Counted from the stretch's first letter, positions 53,000-63,382 are shown. The stretch: DNA of 64,000 nucleotides from Bryobacteraceae bacterium (GCA_023384675.1 JAHDVK010000004.1:62001-126000); one strand, 5' to 3'. Program-made: numbers and translations. Notes: generated by a model not told the origin, from the sequence alone.

Positions 53000-54670
53000 G
53001 TGACCCGTCGCCAACTCATCGGGCTGCTCGCGGCGCGGGCCGCCGCCGCCGACTCTTTCGACACCGTGATCCGGGGCGGAGTCGTGTACGACGGCACGGG
53101 CGCTCCGGGCGTCCAGGCCGACCTCGGAATCCGCGGCGACCGCATCGCCGCCGTGGGGGATCTGCGCGCGGCGGGCGCGCGCACGGTGATCGAAGCCGAA
53201 GGACTTGCGGTAGCGCCGGGCTTCATCAACATGCTCTCCTGGGCCGCCGAATGGCTGATTCGCGACGGCCGCGGGCTTTCCGATCTCAAGCAGGGCGTCA
53301 CGCTCGAGATCTTCGGCGAAGGTTCTTCGCTCGGACCGCTCACGCCTGCCATGCGCAAAGATAGACTGCGCACGCAGCCGCGCAAGCACCGCTATCCGAT
53401 CCCCTGGGTGACGAATGCGGGCGCGCTTGGCTGGATGGCGCAGCGCGGCGTGTCCATGAACATCGCTTCGTTCGTCGGCGCTTCGACGGTGCGCATCCAC
53501 GAACTCGGCTATGAAGACCGCGCGCCGAACAAGGCAGAACTTGCGCGCATGCAGGAACTGGTGCGGCGCGAGATGCGGCTGGGCGGGATGGGCGTGGGCG
53601 CGGCGCTCATCTACGCGCCGGGCGCCTACGCGAAGACGGCGGAACTCGTCGCCCTGGCTAAAGCCGCCGCGCCGTTCGGCGGCATCTACATCTCCCACAT
53701 GCGCAGCGAGGGGGACCGGATCGAAGAGGGGCTCGATGAACTCATTCACATCGCGCGCGAGGCGAAAATCGCCGCCGAGATTTATCACCTGAAAGTGGCC
53801 GGACGCGAGAACTGGCCGAAACTCGCAACGGTGATCGAGCGCATCGAACAGGCGCGCGCCGAGGGACTGAAGATCTGGGCCGACATGTACACCTACACGG
53901 CGGGTGCCACGGGCTTCGACGCCGCCATGCCGCCGTGGGTGCAGGAAGGCGGCTTCGAGGCCTGGCGGAAACGCCTTCGCGATCCCGAAATCCGGCGACG
54001 CGTCGCAGCCGAGATGCGCGACCCGGCCGCTCGATGGGAGAACCTGATGCGGGCCGCCGGCGCGGAGGGCACGCTGCTGCTGGGCTTCGCCAATCCCGCT
54101 CTGCGCGAATACACCGGCAAGACTCTGGCCGAAGTCGCGGCTTTGAGGAACGCCTCGCCCGAGGACACCGCCATGGACCTGGTGGTCGAGGATGGCAGCC
54201 GCGTTTCCGTCGCCTACTTCCTCATGTCCGAGGACAACGTGCGCCGTCAGTTGAAGCTGCCCTGGATGGCTTTCGGCTCCGACGCCCGCGCGATCGCAGC
54301 CGAAGGCGACAGCCTGGAAGCTTCCACACATCCCCGCACCTACGGGAACTTCGCCCGTCTGCTCGGCAAGTATGTTCGAGACGAAAAGGTATTGCCCATG
54401 GAGGCGGCGATCCATCAGCTCACCGGGCTGCCCGCCGGGCGGCTGGGCCTGGCCAAACGGGGCTTGCTGCAGCCGGGCTGCTACGCCGACGTCGCCGTGT
54501 TCGACCCGAGGACCATTCGCGACACCGCAACCTTCGCCCGTCCGCACTCCTACGCTGAAGGTATGCGCCACGTGTTCGTCAACGGCCGCCACGCACTGAA
54601 AGAAGGCGAATCGACCGGCGTCCTGGCGGGCCGCTTCGTGCGCGGCCCGGGCTACCGGCCTGCAGGTTGA
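53000..54670 (+). CDS. N-acyl-D-amino-acid deacylase-like amidohydrolase
   Basis: A 556-residue amidohydrolase-superfamily protein of D-aminoacylase type, with a weak N-terminal signal. FDTVIRGGVVYDGTGAPGVQ starts the domain. Instead of GFIDxHxH after the first barrel strand it reads APGFINMLSWAAEWL, so the usual HxH is absent. Later metal-site blocks remain: GGIYISHMRSEGDRI, IAAEIYHLKVAGRENW, MAFGSDARAIAAEGD and ASTHPRTYGNFARLLGKY. The C-terminus LLQPGCYADVAVFDP is typical. Translation starts at GTG 53000, 1 nt after the previous stop. Confidence 0.86.
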   Translation: MTRRQLIGLLAARAAAADSFDTVIRGGVVYDGTGAPGVQADLGIRGDRIAAVGDLRAAGARTVIEAEGLAVAPGFINMLSWAAEWLIRDGRGLSDLKQGVTLEIFGEGSSLGPLTPAMRKDRLRTQPRKHRYPIPWVTNAGALGWMAQRGVSMNIASFVGASTVRIHELGYEDRAPNKAELARMQELVRREMRLGGMGVGAALIYAPGAYAKTAELVALAKAAAPFGGIYISHMRSEGDRIEEGLDELIHIAREAKIAAEIYHLKVAGRENWPKLATVIERIEQARAEGLKIWADMYTYTAGATGFDAAMPPWVQEGGFEAWRKRLRDPEIRRRVAAEMRDPAARWENLMRAAGAEGTLLLGFANPALREYTGKTLAEVAALRNASPEDTAMDLVVEDGSRVSVAYFLMSEDNVRRQLKLPWMAFGSDARAIAAEGDSLEASTHPRTYGNFARLLGKYVRDEKVLPMEAAIHQLTGLPAGRLGLAKRGLLQPGCYADVAVFDPRTIRDTATFARPHSYAEGMRHVFVNGRHALKEGESTGVLAGRFVRGPGYRPAG

Positions 54671-54701
54671 GGAGAACTTCCTTCCGAGAGGCTAAATCGG
54701 T

Positions 54702-54707
54702 TACGCT
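54702..54707 (+). promoter_or_regulatory. -10 hexamer TACGCT before a TTG-started leaderless gene
   Basis: TACGCT is followed by TTCAAG and then TTG 54714. The spacing equals that at the leaderless ATG starts in this window. Confidence 0.4.
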
Positions 54708-54713
54708 TTCAAG

Positions 54714-55712
54714 TTGAGCTTGAGGCTGTCTGTCATCATCCCGGTACGCGACGGAGGAGCGGCCTTTAGGCGGTGCTTGGCCAGTTTGCGCGCGCAGACG
54801 GAAACGCCTTCGGAAGTGATCGTGGTGGACGATGGCTCGCGCGACGGCTCCGGCGCCGAGGCCGAGGCGGCAGGGGCGCGCGTGCTTCGCCAGCGCACGC
54901 CTCAAGGCCCCGCGCATGCGCGCAACGCCGGCGCCGCAATCGCAGAGGGCGACGTGCTGGTCTTCCTCGATGCCGACGTGGAATTGCATCCGCAAACCCT
55001 TCAACGGGTGCGGGAACGTCTGGAAAGCGAGCCAGGCCTCGATGGCGTCTGCGGACGTTACGATGATGATCCCCCGCATCGCTCGCTGGTCTCCCGCTAC
55101 CGGAATCTTCTGCATGCGTACACGCACCTTCAGGCTGCGGGCCGTGCCGCTACGTTCTGGGCCGGTTGCGGAGCGCTCCGGCGCGCCGTCTTCGCCGAAG
55201 CCGGGGGATTTGACACGCGCTTTGGCGCGCCCTCCGTCGAGGACTTGGAACTGGGCATGCGCCTGGCGCGCGACGGACGAAGACTCGAGATCGATGCGTC
55301 GATTCAGGTCAAGCATCACAAGCGTTGGACGCTCCACTCGATGATCAAGACCGATGTCTGGCAGCGGGCCGTCCCCTGGGCGCATCTGGTGATGGCGCAA
55401 CGCCGCGCCCCCGCCGCACTGAACCTTCGTTGGAGCCAGCGGACCAGCGTCGCCGCGGTCTGCCTGGCGGTCCCCGCACTCGCCATCCATCCCGCCGCCT
55501 CCGGGGCCCTGCTCCTCGTCCACGGCGCTCTCAATCTGCCACTGTTGCGTCACCTCCGTGCCACGCAGGGCATCGGGTTCGCTGTGGCCGCGTGGCCCCT
55601 CCATGTCCTGCACCATCTTTACAGTGGATTGGCCATCCCCCTGGCCGTGGCGACCTACCCGTGGCGACGCCTCTCCCGCCCGGAGCGCGCACTGTCCGAG
55701 GCCGCCCGGTGA
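54714..55712 (+). CDS. Family 2 glycosyltransferase
   Basis: A 332-residue GT-A-fold transferase with a C-terminal membrane-associated part. LRLSVIIPVRDGGAAFRRCL opens the domain. EVIVVDDGSRDGSGAEA and VLVFLDADVELHPQTL carry the nucleotide-sugar and DxD motifs. AGGFDTRFGAPSVEDLELGM carries the ED catalytic-base motif. Hydrophobic segments lie at about 235-300. The start is TTG 54714, six bases after TACGCT. The stop overlaps the flavoprotein gene by 4 nt (GTGA). It probably acts in a surface glycan or glycolipid pathway. Confidence 0.9.
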   Translation: MSLRLSVIIPVRDGGAAFRRCLASLRAQTETPSEVIVVDDGSRDGSGAEAEAAGARVLRQRTPQGPAHARNAGAAIAEGDVLVFLDADVELHPQTLQRVRERLESEPGLDGVCGRYDDDPPHRSLVSRYRNLLHAYTHLQAAGRAATFWAGCGALRRAVFAEAGGFDTRFGAPSVEDLELGMRLARDGRRLEIDASIQVKHHKRWTLHSMIKTDVWQRAVPWAHLVMAQRRAPAALNLRWSQRTSVAAVCLAVPALAIHPAASGALLLVHGALNLPLLRHLRATQGIGFAVAAWPLHVLHHLYSGLAIPLAVATYPWRRLSRPERALSEAAR

Positions 55713-57175
55713 TCGCCATCCTCGGGGCCGGGCCTGCCGGGCTGACCGCGGCCTACGAACTCACCCGCCAGGGCCGGGAGTGCATCGTCTTCGAAAAGGG
55801 CGATCAACCCGGCGGCCTGTCCCGCACCGTCAACTACCGCGGCTACCTGTTCGACATCGGCGGCCATCGGTTCTATACGGCCGTCCCGGCCATCGAACAA
55901 ATCTGGCGGGAGACCCTCGGCGATGACCTGCTCACGCGGCCGCGCCTGTCGCGGATTCATTACCGCCAGCGCTTCTTTCAGTACCCTCTTGAACCCTGGG
56001 ACGTCTTCGCTCGGCTCGGCCCCGTCGAGGTCTTCCGCTGTGGCGCGAGTTACCTCGCCGCGCGCTTCCGCCGCCGGGGCGAGGAGCGCAATTTCGACGA
56101 ATGGGTCTCGAACCGCTTCGGAAAGCGCCTTTTTGAGATCTTTTTCCGCACCTACACAGAGAAGGTCTGGGGCATCCCCTGCACCGAAATCGGCGCGGAA
56201 TGGGCCGCGCAGCGGATCCGCGGCTTGAGCTTCGGCGCACTGGTCAAACAGGCCGTTTATGCCGGACGGCAGCCGGTCCGCTCGCTCATCCGCGAGTTCC
56301 TCTATCCGCGGCGCGGCCCCGGCATGATGTGGGAACGCATGCGCGCGCGCGTCGAGGAGGCTGGGGGGCGCGTGCTGACGGGCCACGCTGTCGAATCCAT
56401 CGAGATGCAGGATGGGCGCGTCTCCGCCATCCACGCCGGCGGCCGGCGTTTCGCTGTGGTTGGGGCCATCTCCACGCTGCCGCTGGGCGACCTGCTGCCC
56501 ATGGTGACGCCCGCGCCGCCCGCCCCGGCGCTCCGAGCTGCTTCCTCGCTCCGCTACCGCGATTTTCTCACCGTCGCGCTCATGGTCCGCGGCCGCGACC
56601 TGTTCCCCGACAACTGGATTTATATCCACGAACCGGGCGTGAAAGTGGGCCGGATTCAGAACTACACGAACTGGAGCCCCGAGATGTCGCCAGACCCAGA
56701 CATGAGCTGTCTCGGTATGGAGTACTTCTGTTTCGAGGGCGACGGTCTCTGGAACAGCTCCGACGAGGATCTCATCGCGCTGGCCCGCCGCGAAATCACC
56801 CGGCTGGGCCTGATCGACCCCCGCAAAGTGGAGGACTCCGCCGTCCTCCGCGTCCCCAAGGCCTACCCCATGTACGACCGGCACTACCAGGAACACCGCC
56901 GCGCCTTGGGCGAATGGTTCCGGAGCATCCCGAACTTCGAGGCCGCCGGCCGCAACGGCCTCCACCGGTATGACAACCAGGACCACGCCATGCTCTCCGG
57001 CATCCTTGCCGCTCGCAATCTCTTGGGCGGCAGCTTCGATCTGTTCGGCTGGCATGAGGAAGGTTACCTCGAGAACGCCGAAAGCGCGCTGGCCGCCGAA
57101 TGGGCCAGGCTTGATGCGTCGCAACCCGCCGTGCCCCACGCCGTTCCCGCAAGAGTCGATGAGCGTCCCCGCTGA
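55709..57175 (+). CDS. FAD-dependent oxidoreductase / UDP-galactopyranose mutase-like flavoprotein
   Basis: A 488-residue flavoprotein. The N-terminus VIAILGAGPAGLTAAYELTR is the FAD-binding Rossmann motif. EKGDQPGGLSRTVNYRGYLF, then DIGGHRFYT, matches UGM/protoporphyrinogen-oxidase-like amine-oxidase-fold enzymes. TYTEKVWGIPCTEIGAEWAA and the C-terminal GLHRYDNQDHAMLSGILAAR are typical of the glycan-linked branch. It probably modifies a nucleotide sugar or glycan precursor. GTG 55709 overlaps the GT2 stop. The stop runs 17 nt into the next gene. Confidence 0.87.
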   Translation: MIAILGAGPAGLTAAYELTRQGRECIVFEKGDQPGGLSRTVNYRGYLFDIGGHRFYTAVPAIEQIWRETLGDDLLTRPRLSRIHYRQRFFQYPLEPWDVFARLGPVEVFRCGASYLAARFRRRGEERNFDEWVSNRFGKRLFEIFFRTYTEKVWGIPCTEIGAEWAAQRIRGLSFGALVKQAVYAGRQPVRSLIREFLYPRRGPGMMWERMRARVEEAGGRVLTGHAVESIEMQDGRVSAIHAGGRRFAVVGAISTLPLGDLLPMVTPAPPAPALRAASSLRYRDFLTVALMVRGRDLFPDNWIYIHEPGVKVGRIQNYTNWSPEMSPDPDMSCLGMEYFCFEGDGLWNSSDEDLIALARREITRLGLIDPRKVEDSAVLRVPKAYPMYDRHYQEHRRALGEWFRSIPNFEAAGRNGLHRYDNQDHAMLSGILAARNLLGGSFDLFGWHEEGYLENAESALAAEWARLDASQPAVPHAVPARVDERPR

Positions 57176-58379
57176 CACGTTTCGGCGTTCGGCGCTGCTG
57201 ACCGCCGCCGCCGTCACCCTCGCCGCCCTGGCCGGTCTCACGCTCACCGTCCAGGCTACCCACCAGGGCGATTGGACGGGGCTATTTTGCATCGGCAGCA
57301 AATTCGCGGGCGGAATGCAAAATCTCCCTCCCGGCCGGGCGTTCCCGGACTCGAACGGCTACGACGGCCAGTTTTATCGCGCCGTTGCCCACAACCCCTG
57401 GTTGCGCACCGAAGCGTGGCGCGCCATCGACGACCCGGAGATGCGTTACCGGCGCATTCTGATCCCCCTCGCCGCATGGCTGCTGGCCGCGGGCCAGCCC
57501 GCGCTGATCGACGGCGCCTACGTCGCCGCGATCCTCATCTGCCTGTTCCTGGGAACCTACTTTCTTGCCCTGTGGCTCGCCCGCGAGGGACTGCCCCCCG
57601 CAGCCGGCGCGGTCTTCCTGTTCCTGCCCGGCACCTTGATCTCGCTGGACCGGATGATGCCCGACATCGCTCTCTACACCATCCTGGCCGCGCTGCTCGC
57701 GGTGTGGCGCGGCCGCCTGACGCCTGCCGTCGCGGTTCTGCTCGCGCTCGCGCCGCTGGTGCGCACCATCGGACTGCTGGCGTGCGCGGCGGTCGCGATC
57801 GCCCTGATCTCAGCGCGCAGATGGCGCGATGCTGGCATGATCCCCTTTCTTGGCTTGCCGGTCGTCGCCTGGTGGGTGTGGTTGAATTCTCAACTCGTGG
57901 GCCAGGTCTCCGGCGTCTCGACCCCCTCTACTCCAGGCCAACTGCTCGGCCTGCCCCACTGGCTGCTCAAGCAGCCGGGCTATGGACTCCTCCTGAGGAT
58001 CTTCGATCCCGTGCCCTATCCGGGCCTGCCACCCGCAATCGAGACCGCCACTCAGGTCCTGGACATCCTCGCGTGGCTGGGCATGCTCTTCTCCGTCGTG
58101 ATTGTGACGCTATCATGGCGCCGTTTTACCGGAAACCTGCCGGGCCTGCTGATCCTGCTCTGGATCCCACTGTTCCTGCTGGCCAGCGGCCGGGGCTTCT
58201 GGCGCGATCCCTACTCCTACCCCCGCGCGTTTACGCCACTGCTTGGCCTGCTCTTGTGGGAGGCTGCGCGGCGCCGTCAGTGGTGGTTCGCGCTTCCGCT
58301 TCTGCTGGTCACGCTGCGGGTGGGCGCGCAACTGTTCCCTCAGGCTTCGCTTGGTCTGCGCTGGCTGCTGGGGTCCTGA
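57159..58379 (+). CDS. Polytopic membrane protein, glycosyltransferase-like, unknown function
   Basis: A 406-residue protein with about nine to ten hydrophobic helices. An early extracytoplasmic loop reads [20 protein letters not shown], and an Asp-rich [16 protein letters not shown] follows. The overall layout (first helix, polar loop with Asp and Tyr, then alternating helices) resembles GT-C or DUF2029-type lipid-linked glycosyltransferases, but I see no decisive motif. The ATG at 57159 overlaps the flavoprotein gene by 17 nt, so it belongs to the same operon. GH15 follows after 44 nt. Confidence 0.72.
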   Translation: MSVPADTFRRSALLTAAAVTLAALAGLTLTVQATHQGDWTGLFCIGSKFAGGMQNLPPGRAFPDSNGYDGQFYRAVAHNPWLRTEAWRAIDDPEMRYRRILIPLAAWLLAAGQPALIDGAYVAAILICLFLGTYFLALWLAREGLPPAAGAVFLFLPGTLISLDRMMPDIALYTILAALLAVWRGRLTPAVAVLLALAPLVRTIGLLACAAVAIALISARRWRDAGMIPFLGLPVVAWWVWLNSQLVGQVSGVSTPSTPGQLLGLPHWLLKQPGYGLLLRIFDPVPYPGLPPAIETATQVLDILAWLGMLFSVVIVTLSWRRFTGNLPGLLILLWIPLFLLASGRGFWRDPYSYPRAFTPLLGLLLWEAARRRQWWFALPLLLVTLRVGAQLFPQASLGLRWLLGS

Positions 58380-58423
58380 GCGTGCGATACCCTGAGCGTG
58401 AGTATTCCGAAGGAGTCCCTCTC

Positions 58424-60253
58424 GTGTCCCATCGTCCCATTGAAGCCTGCGGCGTAATCGGCGACCTACATTCCGTCGCCCTGGTCGGCATGGACGGTTC
58501 CATCGACTGGTGCTGCCTGCCGCGCTTCGATTCCCCCAGTCTGTTCGCCGCGATCCTGGACCAGGACAAAGGCGGCTTCTTCCGCATCGCGCCCTTGCAT
58601 GGCGGCTCGAACCGGCAGATGTATCTGCCCGAGACGAACGTCCTGATGACCCGTTTCCTCCGCCGGGAGGGCGTCGGTGAAGTGATCGACTTCATGCCCG
58701 TGCACGAGGATGGCGTATCCGTGCGCCCGGAGAAGGTCCACGAAATCGTGCGCATCGTCCGCGCCGTGCGCGGCGAAGTCCAGTTCCGTCTCGACTGCCA
58801 GCCCGCCTTCGACTACGCCCGCCGCGCCCACACCATCACGCCCATCGAAGGCGGCGTGGTGTTTTCGAGTGGCCCGGAGCGCATCGCCCTGCTGAGCGAA
58901 GTGCCGTTGAAGATCGAGGACGGCCGCGTCGCCGCCGAGTTCACGCTCTGCCCCGGCGCCTCGGCCAGTTTCGCGCTGCGCTACGTCGAGGGACGCGACG
59001 ACCGCGAACTCCGCGCCCCCATCAACTGCAACCAGTTGCTCGATGAGACCGTGCGCTACTGGCGGCGCTGGCTCGACCACTGCACCTACGAAGGGCGCTG
59101 GCGCGAGAAGATCATCCGCTCCGCCCTGGTCCTCAAGCTGATGACCTACCGGCCCACCGGCGCCATCGTCGCCGCTCCCACCTGCAGCCTGCCCGAAGAG
59201 ATCGGCGGCGAACGCAACTGGGACTACCGCTACACCTGGATCCGCGACGCCGCCTTCACCGTCTACGCCTTCCTCCGCATCGGCTTCCAGGAAGAGGCCG
59301 CCGCCTTCATGGACTGGGTCGAACACCGCGTCAAGGAAGTGGAGGACGTCAATGGCCCGCTCAACATCATGTACGGCATCGACGGCCGCCACGAACTCAC
59401 CGAGGAGACCCTTGACCACCTCAGCGGCTACCGCGATTCCCGACCCGTGCGCATCGGCAACGGCGCCTATAACCAGCTTCAACTCGACATCTACGGCGAG
59501 GTGATCGACTCCATCTACCTCTTCGACAAATACTCGACGCCCGTCAGCTACAGCCTGTGGCGGCACCTGCGCCGCATGCTCGACTGGGTGGCCCGCAATT
59601 GGGAACAGCCCGATGAGGGCATCTGGGAAGTGCGCAGCGGCCGCCAGCACTTCGTGTATTCAAAGCTCCAATGCTGGGTGGCGCTCGACCGCGGCCTGCG
59701 CATCGCCGACGCCCGCAGCCTGCCCCTCGAGCGCGAACGGATTCAACGCGAGCGCGACCGCATCTACGAAGCCATCATGGAACGCGGCTGGGACCGCGAA
59801 AAGGGCTCCTTCGTCCAGTCCTTCGAATCCAAGGCCCTCGACGCCTCAAACCTCATGATGCCCCTTGTGCACTTCATCTCCCCACGCGACAAACGTATGC
59901 TCTCCACCATCGACCGCACCATGGAGACTCTGGTCTCGGACAGTCTGGTGTACCGCTATCAGCTCAACGGCGATCACTCCACCAACGATGGTCTGCGCGG
60001 CGAAGAGGGCACCTTCAGCATGTGCACCTTCTGGCTGGTGGAGGCGCTCACCCGCGCCGGCCGCGTGGACGAAGCCCGCTTCATCTTCGAGAAGATGCTG
60101 ACCTACTCGAACCACCTGGGCCTGTACTCGGAGGAGATCGGCCCCACCGGCGACGCCCTCGGCAACTTCCCGCAGGCCTTCACCCACCTCGGCCTGATCA
60201 GCGCGGCCGTGAACCTCGACCGCGCTTTGGGCACAAAATACAGTTCACGCTGA
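58424..60253 (+). CDS. Glycoside hydrolase family 15 (glucoamylase/trehalase type)
   Basis: A 609-residue GH15 protein. The N-terminal beta domain opens [20 protein letters not shown], then [20 protein letters not shown]. The (alpha/alpha)6 barrel starts about residue 215. The first catalytic region is [20 protein letters not shown], then [18 protein letters not shown]; the second is [20 protein letters not shown]. No signal peptide is seen, so it is cytoplasmic and may act on trehalose, glycogen or maltodextrin. GTG 58424 follows AAGGAG by 8 nt. The longer frame back to 57272 reads through the preceding membrane-protein gene and is rejected. Confidence 0.93.
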   Translation: MSHRPIEACGVIGDLHSVALVGMDGSIDWCCLPRFDSPSLFAAILDQDKGGFFRIAPLHGGSNRQMYLPETNVLMTRFLRREGVGEVIDFMPVHEDGVSVRPEKVHEIVRIVRAVRGEVQFRLDCQPAFDYARRAHTITPIEGGVVFSSGPERIALLSEVPLKIEDGRVAAEFTLCPGASASFALRYVEGRDDRELRAPINCNQLLDETVRYWRRWLDHCTYEGRWREKIIRSALVLKLMTYRPTGAIVAAPTCSLPEEIGGERNWDYRYTWIRDAAFTVYAFLRIGFQEEAAAFMDWVEHRVKEVEDVNGPLNIMYGIDGRHELTEETLDHLSGYRDSRPVRIGNGAYNQLQLDIYGEVIDSIYLFDKYSTPVSYSLWRHLRRMLDWVARNWEQPDEGIWEVRSGRQHFVYSKLQCWVALDRGLRIADARSLPLERERIQRERDRIYEAIMERGWDREKGSFVQSFESKALDASNLMMPLVHFISPRDKRMLSTIDRTMETLVSDSLVYRYQLNGDHSTNDGLRGEEGTFSMCTFWLVEALTRAGRVDEARFIFEKMLTYSNHLGLYSEEIGPTGDALGNFPQAFTHLGLISAAVNLDRALGTKYSSR

Positions 60254-60257
60254 CTGC

Positions 60258-61385
60258 CTAGGACCCGGCCCCCACGGCAGTGATGAAGGGAGTCTCCACG
60301 ACGCGCCGGCCATAGAGGGCAGCAACCTGCTCCATGATGGTCCGAGCATGGGCTGCGGCGCGCTCGACGCCCTCGGCATAGCGCAGATTGGGCCGCCCCG
60401 GGCCTCCGTTGTAGGCGCCCGCGGCCAGTGTGATGTCGCCGTCGAAGCGGTCGATCAAATCGCGGAACAGCAGGCCGGCGTACGTTGTGAGGTGCTCTGG
60501 CTTGACTTCATCGAGATTGATCTCGCGGGGCGGGCGGAGCCGGGCAGGCAGAAGCGAGTAATCCCGCTTGTCTTTCAAATACATACGATGGGTGAGGCGC
60601 AGCGTCTCGCGGGTGATTTGCCAGGCGCCGGAGGATTCGTTCAGCACCAGCACGCGCCCGCCCGCGCGTCGAAGGACGATATCGCCCTTGCTGGCACGGC
60701 GTTTCCAGACGGCGTGGCCGATGTCGCCTTTCACGTCCATGAAGTTGTTCTCCATGGCGCCGATGCCGAGAAAGAAATCGAGAGGAATGCCAAAGAAATC
60801 AGCGACTTCGAGGATGTCCGCAGCGATTTGGGACGCTTCTTCGCGGCTCAGCACGGGGACGGGTTGGCCCAGCCGGATGCGCGGATCCGTCTTACTTTTA
60901 AATCGCACAAAACGGCGCAAAATTTCCTCTTTTTCAGCCCGGGAAAGCTGATCCAAGCCTCTTTTTACCGGAAAAGCGTAGGCTGCCTGGAAGACGGCGG
61001 ACTGCTTACGGCGGTGGGCAACGGCGGCCAGATCGGCGAGGCGCCATTCGAAGCCGGCAATCTCGCGCAGTGCGACGTTGTACCAGAGGACATCCTGGGC
61101 CCGCGCCGGATCGTTCGGAAAGACGGCAACCACCGCATAATGAGGGTCATCGCGCGGGCTTTCGTAGGTCAGCAGGAGTTCGACATCCCGGAAGCCGATG
61201 CGCCCGCGGAGATGGTCGAACATCAGGTAGGCGAACATCTCGTCGTCGAAGCGCGCAACTTCAGCGAGAATGAAGCCGGGCGGGGGCGGGGGCGGGGGAG
61301 GCAGTTCGCGCCGACGGTAGTAGCCTGCGCCCCAGACGCCAAGCGCCAGCGCACCCACCGCCACAACCGCTAAGAACCAGCGCAT
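60258..61385 (-). CDS. Lytic transglycosylase-like protein
   Basis: A 375-residue protein with an N-terminal membrane anchor (FLAVVAVGALALGVWGAGYY) followed by a Pro-rich linker. The C-terminal half carries an SLT-like lysozyme fold. DFFGIPLDFFLGIGAMENNF gives the catalytic Glu in AMENNF. GDITLAAGAYNGGPGRPNLR is the AYNGG motif. The central region (about 55-200) is of unknown fold. It would cut peptidoglycan in the periplasm. The start is ATG 61385; the upstream extension to 61484 is not protein-like. It converges on the GH15 gene with 4 nt between stops. Confidence 0.83.
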   Translation of the reverse strand: MRWFLAVVAVGALALGVWGAGYYRRRELPPPPPPPPGFILAEVARFDDEMFAYLMFDHLRGRIGFRDVELLLTYESPRDDPHYAVVAVFPNDPARAQDVLWYNVALREIAGFEWRLADLAAVAHRRKQSAVFQAAYAFPVKRGLDQLSRAEKEEILRRFVRFKSKTDPRIRLGQPVPVLSREEASQIAADILEVADFFGIPLDFFLGIGAMENNFMDVKGDIGHAVWKRRASKGDIVLRRAGGRVLVLNESSGAWQITRETLRLTHRMYLKDKRDYSLLPARLRPPREINLDEVKPEHLTTYAGLLFRDLIDRFDGDITLAAGAYNGGPGRPNLRYAEGVERAAAHARTIMEQVAALYGRRVVETPFITAVGAGS

Positions 61386-61584
61386 ACCAGGATTCCCGAC
61401 TTCAGTATGACATTGGTGCGGGAGGCGAACTTGCTCCCAGAAGCGGTCTGCCGCCGGACTGCATCCTTTGTGAGGGTGTAGCATAACCTTTGGCGGCGGT
61501 TTGTCGTCAATAAAGCGCAGGATATTCCAGACTGAGACGGCCGGCGCGTCATAGCCCCGCTAAACAACAACGAGAAACCGGAAG

Positions 61585-63381
61585 ATGCAACCGTTACGCA
61601 AAACCGAGCCGACTCCACGCCCGGAGATCGTGCCGCAGCCCATGACGCCGCGTCCCGGCGGCCCACGCAAGTCACTGATTCTTTTTGCATTGGTGGCCGC
61701 AGTGGGCGTTGGGCTCTATCTCTTCCGCGAGCCCATCGCTCAAACCTTCACAGGCGGAGGCGGTGGCGGACCCGTACTGGTGAAGACCACACCCGTCACC
61801 CGCGGCACGCTGGAAAGGACAATCCGGCTATCCGGCGCCACAGCGGCGGAGCGCTACGTGTCGCTGGTGGCGCCGCAACTTCGCGGCGGCCGCGGCGGCG
61901 GAATGTCGGTATCGGGTGGTGGCGGCGGCCGCGGCGGCGGCGGCATGGTCGTGACCATTTCCGCGGGTGGAGGCGGTGGAGGGGGTGGTTCGTCATCCTC
62001 TTCGTCCAGTTCCTCGTCTTCAACATCGAGTGCGGCCACGTCCGCGGTTTCTTCGGCCTTGAGCGGCGCCGGCGGGACCGGGAGTTCGACCATGGGAACC
62101 TCTAGCGCAGCGGCCTCGGGAGGCGGATCGTCGACGGGCGGGTTCCGCTCCTCCGGTACCAGCCGTTTCAGCGGAGCGTCCAGCCGGGGTTCTTCCGGTG
62201 GCTCGACAGGCGCGGCAAGTTCAGCGGCCACCGCGGCCTCAGCCGCCGGAGGCGGCGTTGACGCCGGGGCCATGGAAGGCATGAGCGGCGGCATCAGCGA
62301 CTTCATGCAGGTGCTCCAGAAGGCCGCGCCCGCGGGCAAGATGGTGAAGAAGGGCGATGTGGTGGCGGATTTCGACCGCCAATACCAGGAAACGCGGCTG
62401 GACGATTTCCGCTCCTCGGTCGAGCAGGGCGAGACGAACATCCGGAAGGTGGACTCGGAACTGGAAGTGACGCGCAAGGCTCGCGAATTGAACATCGAGC
62501 AGGCGCGCGCGGCGGTGGAGCGGGCCAAGCTGGATATCAAGACTACACCCGTCCGCAGCCAGATCCAGGCCGAGGTTTTGAAATTGGAGCTGGAGGAAGC
62601 TGAGGCGCAACTGCAGCGGCTTCTAAGTGAGGTGAAGTTCCAACAGATCAGCGAGCAGGCGCAGCGGCGCAACACCGAGATCGGCATGGAGCAGTCCCGC
62701 AAAGAGCTCCAGATGGCGCAGCGCAATATCGACCGGATGAGCATGAAGGCGCCCATGGACGGCATGGTGGTGATGCAGCAGACGTTCCGCAGCGGGGAGT
62801 TTGTGCAGATCCAGGAAGGCGACCAGCTCATGTCTGGGCAGATGTTCATGCAGATCGTGGACCCATCTTCAATGATGGTGTCCGCGTCGGTGAACCAGGC
62901 CGATGTGGAACTGATTCGCGTGGGCGCCACCGCTCGGCTGCACTTTGACGCCTACCCGGGACTGGAATTGCCGGGCCGCGTTGTGTCGATCGGCGCGATG
63001 ACGAAAACCGGCGGACAGCGCGCGGATTACGTCAAGGAGATTCCGGTGTATATCAAGGTGGAAGGCGCCGATTCCCGCATCATCCCCGATCTGAGCGTAA
63101 GCGCGGACGTGGTGATCGAAGAGGCGCGCGAGCAAATCCTGGTGCCGCTCGAAAGCGTACGCCGGGACGGCGACGGGGGCCAACCGTATGTGTTCGTGCG
63201 CACCGCGACGGGCTTCGAGAAACGGCAAGTGGAATTGGGCCTGACGAGCAACGTGAAGGCAGCGGTGAAGTCGGGGCTTCGCGAGGGCGAGACGGTGGCG
63301 GTGGAAACGCCGCCGGTGAAACAGGAAAGCGGAAAGCGTCCCGTGGCGAATGTGCCGCGCGAGACTCCGCCAGGAGCGTGA
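61585..63381 (+). CDS. HlyD-family periplasmic adaptor with large Gly/Ser-rich insert
   Basis: A 598-residue membrane-fusion protein. One transmembrane helix is at about 30-46. The first lipoyl half (VLVKTTPVTRGTLERTIRLS) is followed by a Gly/Ser-rich low-complexity stretch at about 98-230 (11 consecutive Ser at most). The hairpin then resumes at KMVKKGDVVADFDRQYQETR. A coiled-coil hairpin (about 270-380), the second lipoyl part (MSMKAPMDGMVVMQQTFRSG) and beta-barrel domains follow. It would link an inner-membrane ABC or RND pump to an outer-membrane channel. A second HlyD gene starts 1 nt after the stop. Confidence 0.88.
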   Translation: MQPLRKTEPTPRPEIVPQPMTPRPGGPRKSLILFALVAAVGVGLYLFREPIAQTFTGGGGGGPVLVKTTPVTRGTLERTIRLSGATAAERYVSLVAPQLRGGRGGGMSVSGGGGGRGGGGMVVTISAGGGGGGGGSSSSSSSSSSSTSSAATSAVSSALSGAGGTGSSTMGTSSAAASGGGSSTGGFRSSGTSRFSGASSRGSSGGSTGAASSAATAASAAGGGVDAGAMEGMSGGISDFMQVLQKAAPAGKMVKKGDVVADFDRQYQETRLDDFRSSVEQGETNIRKVDSELEVTRKARELNIEQARAAVERAKLDIKTTPVRSQIQAEVLKLELEEAEAQLQRLLSEVKFQQISEQAQRRNTEIGMEQSRKELQMAQRNIDRMSMKAPMDGMVVMQQTFRSGEFVQIQEGDQLMSGQMFMQIVDPSSMMVSASVNQADVELIRVGATARLHFDAYPGLELPGRVVSIGAMTKTGGQRADYVKEIPVYIKVEGADSRIIPDLSVSADVVIEEAREQILVPLESVRRDGDGGQPYVFVRTATGFEKRQVELGLTSNVKAAVKSGLREGETVAVETPPVKQESGKRPVANVPRETPPGA

Positions 63382-63382
63382 T

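Noticed and set aside
57272-58423. N-terminal extension of the GH15 frame
   Set aside because: The added ~384 residues are Arg/Pro-rich and lie across a well-supported membrane-protein gene in another frame. A ribosome site precedes GTG 58424.
61900-62280. Gly/Ser-codon tracts as a DNA repeat element
   Set aside because: The periodicity follows codons of the HlyD frame and degenerates at third positions, so it is protein low complexity rather than a DNA repeat.
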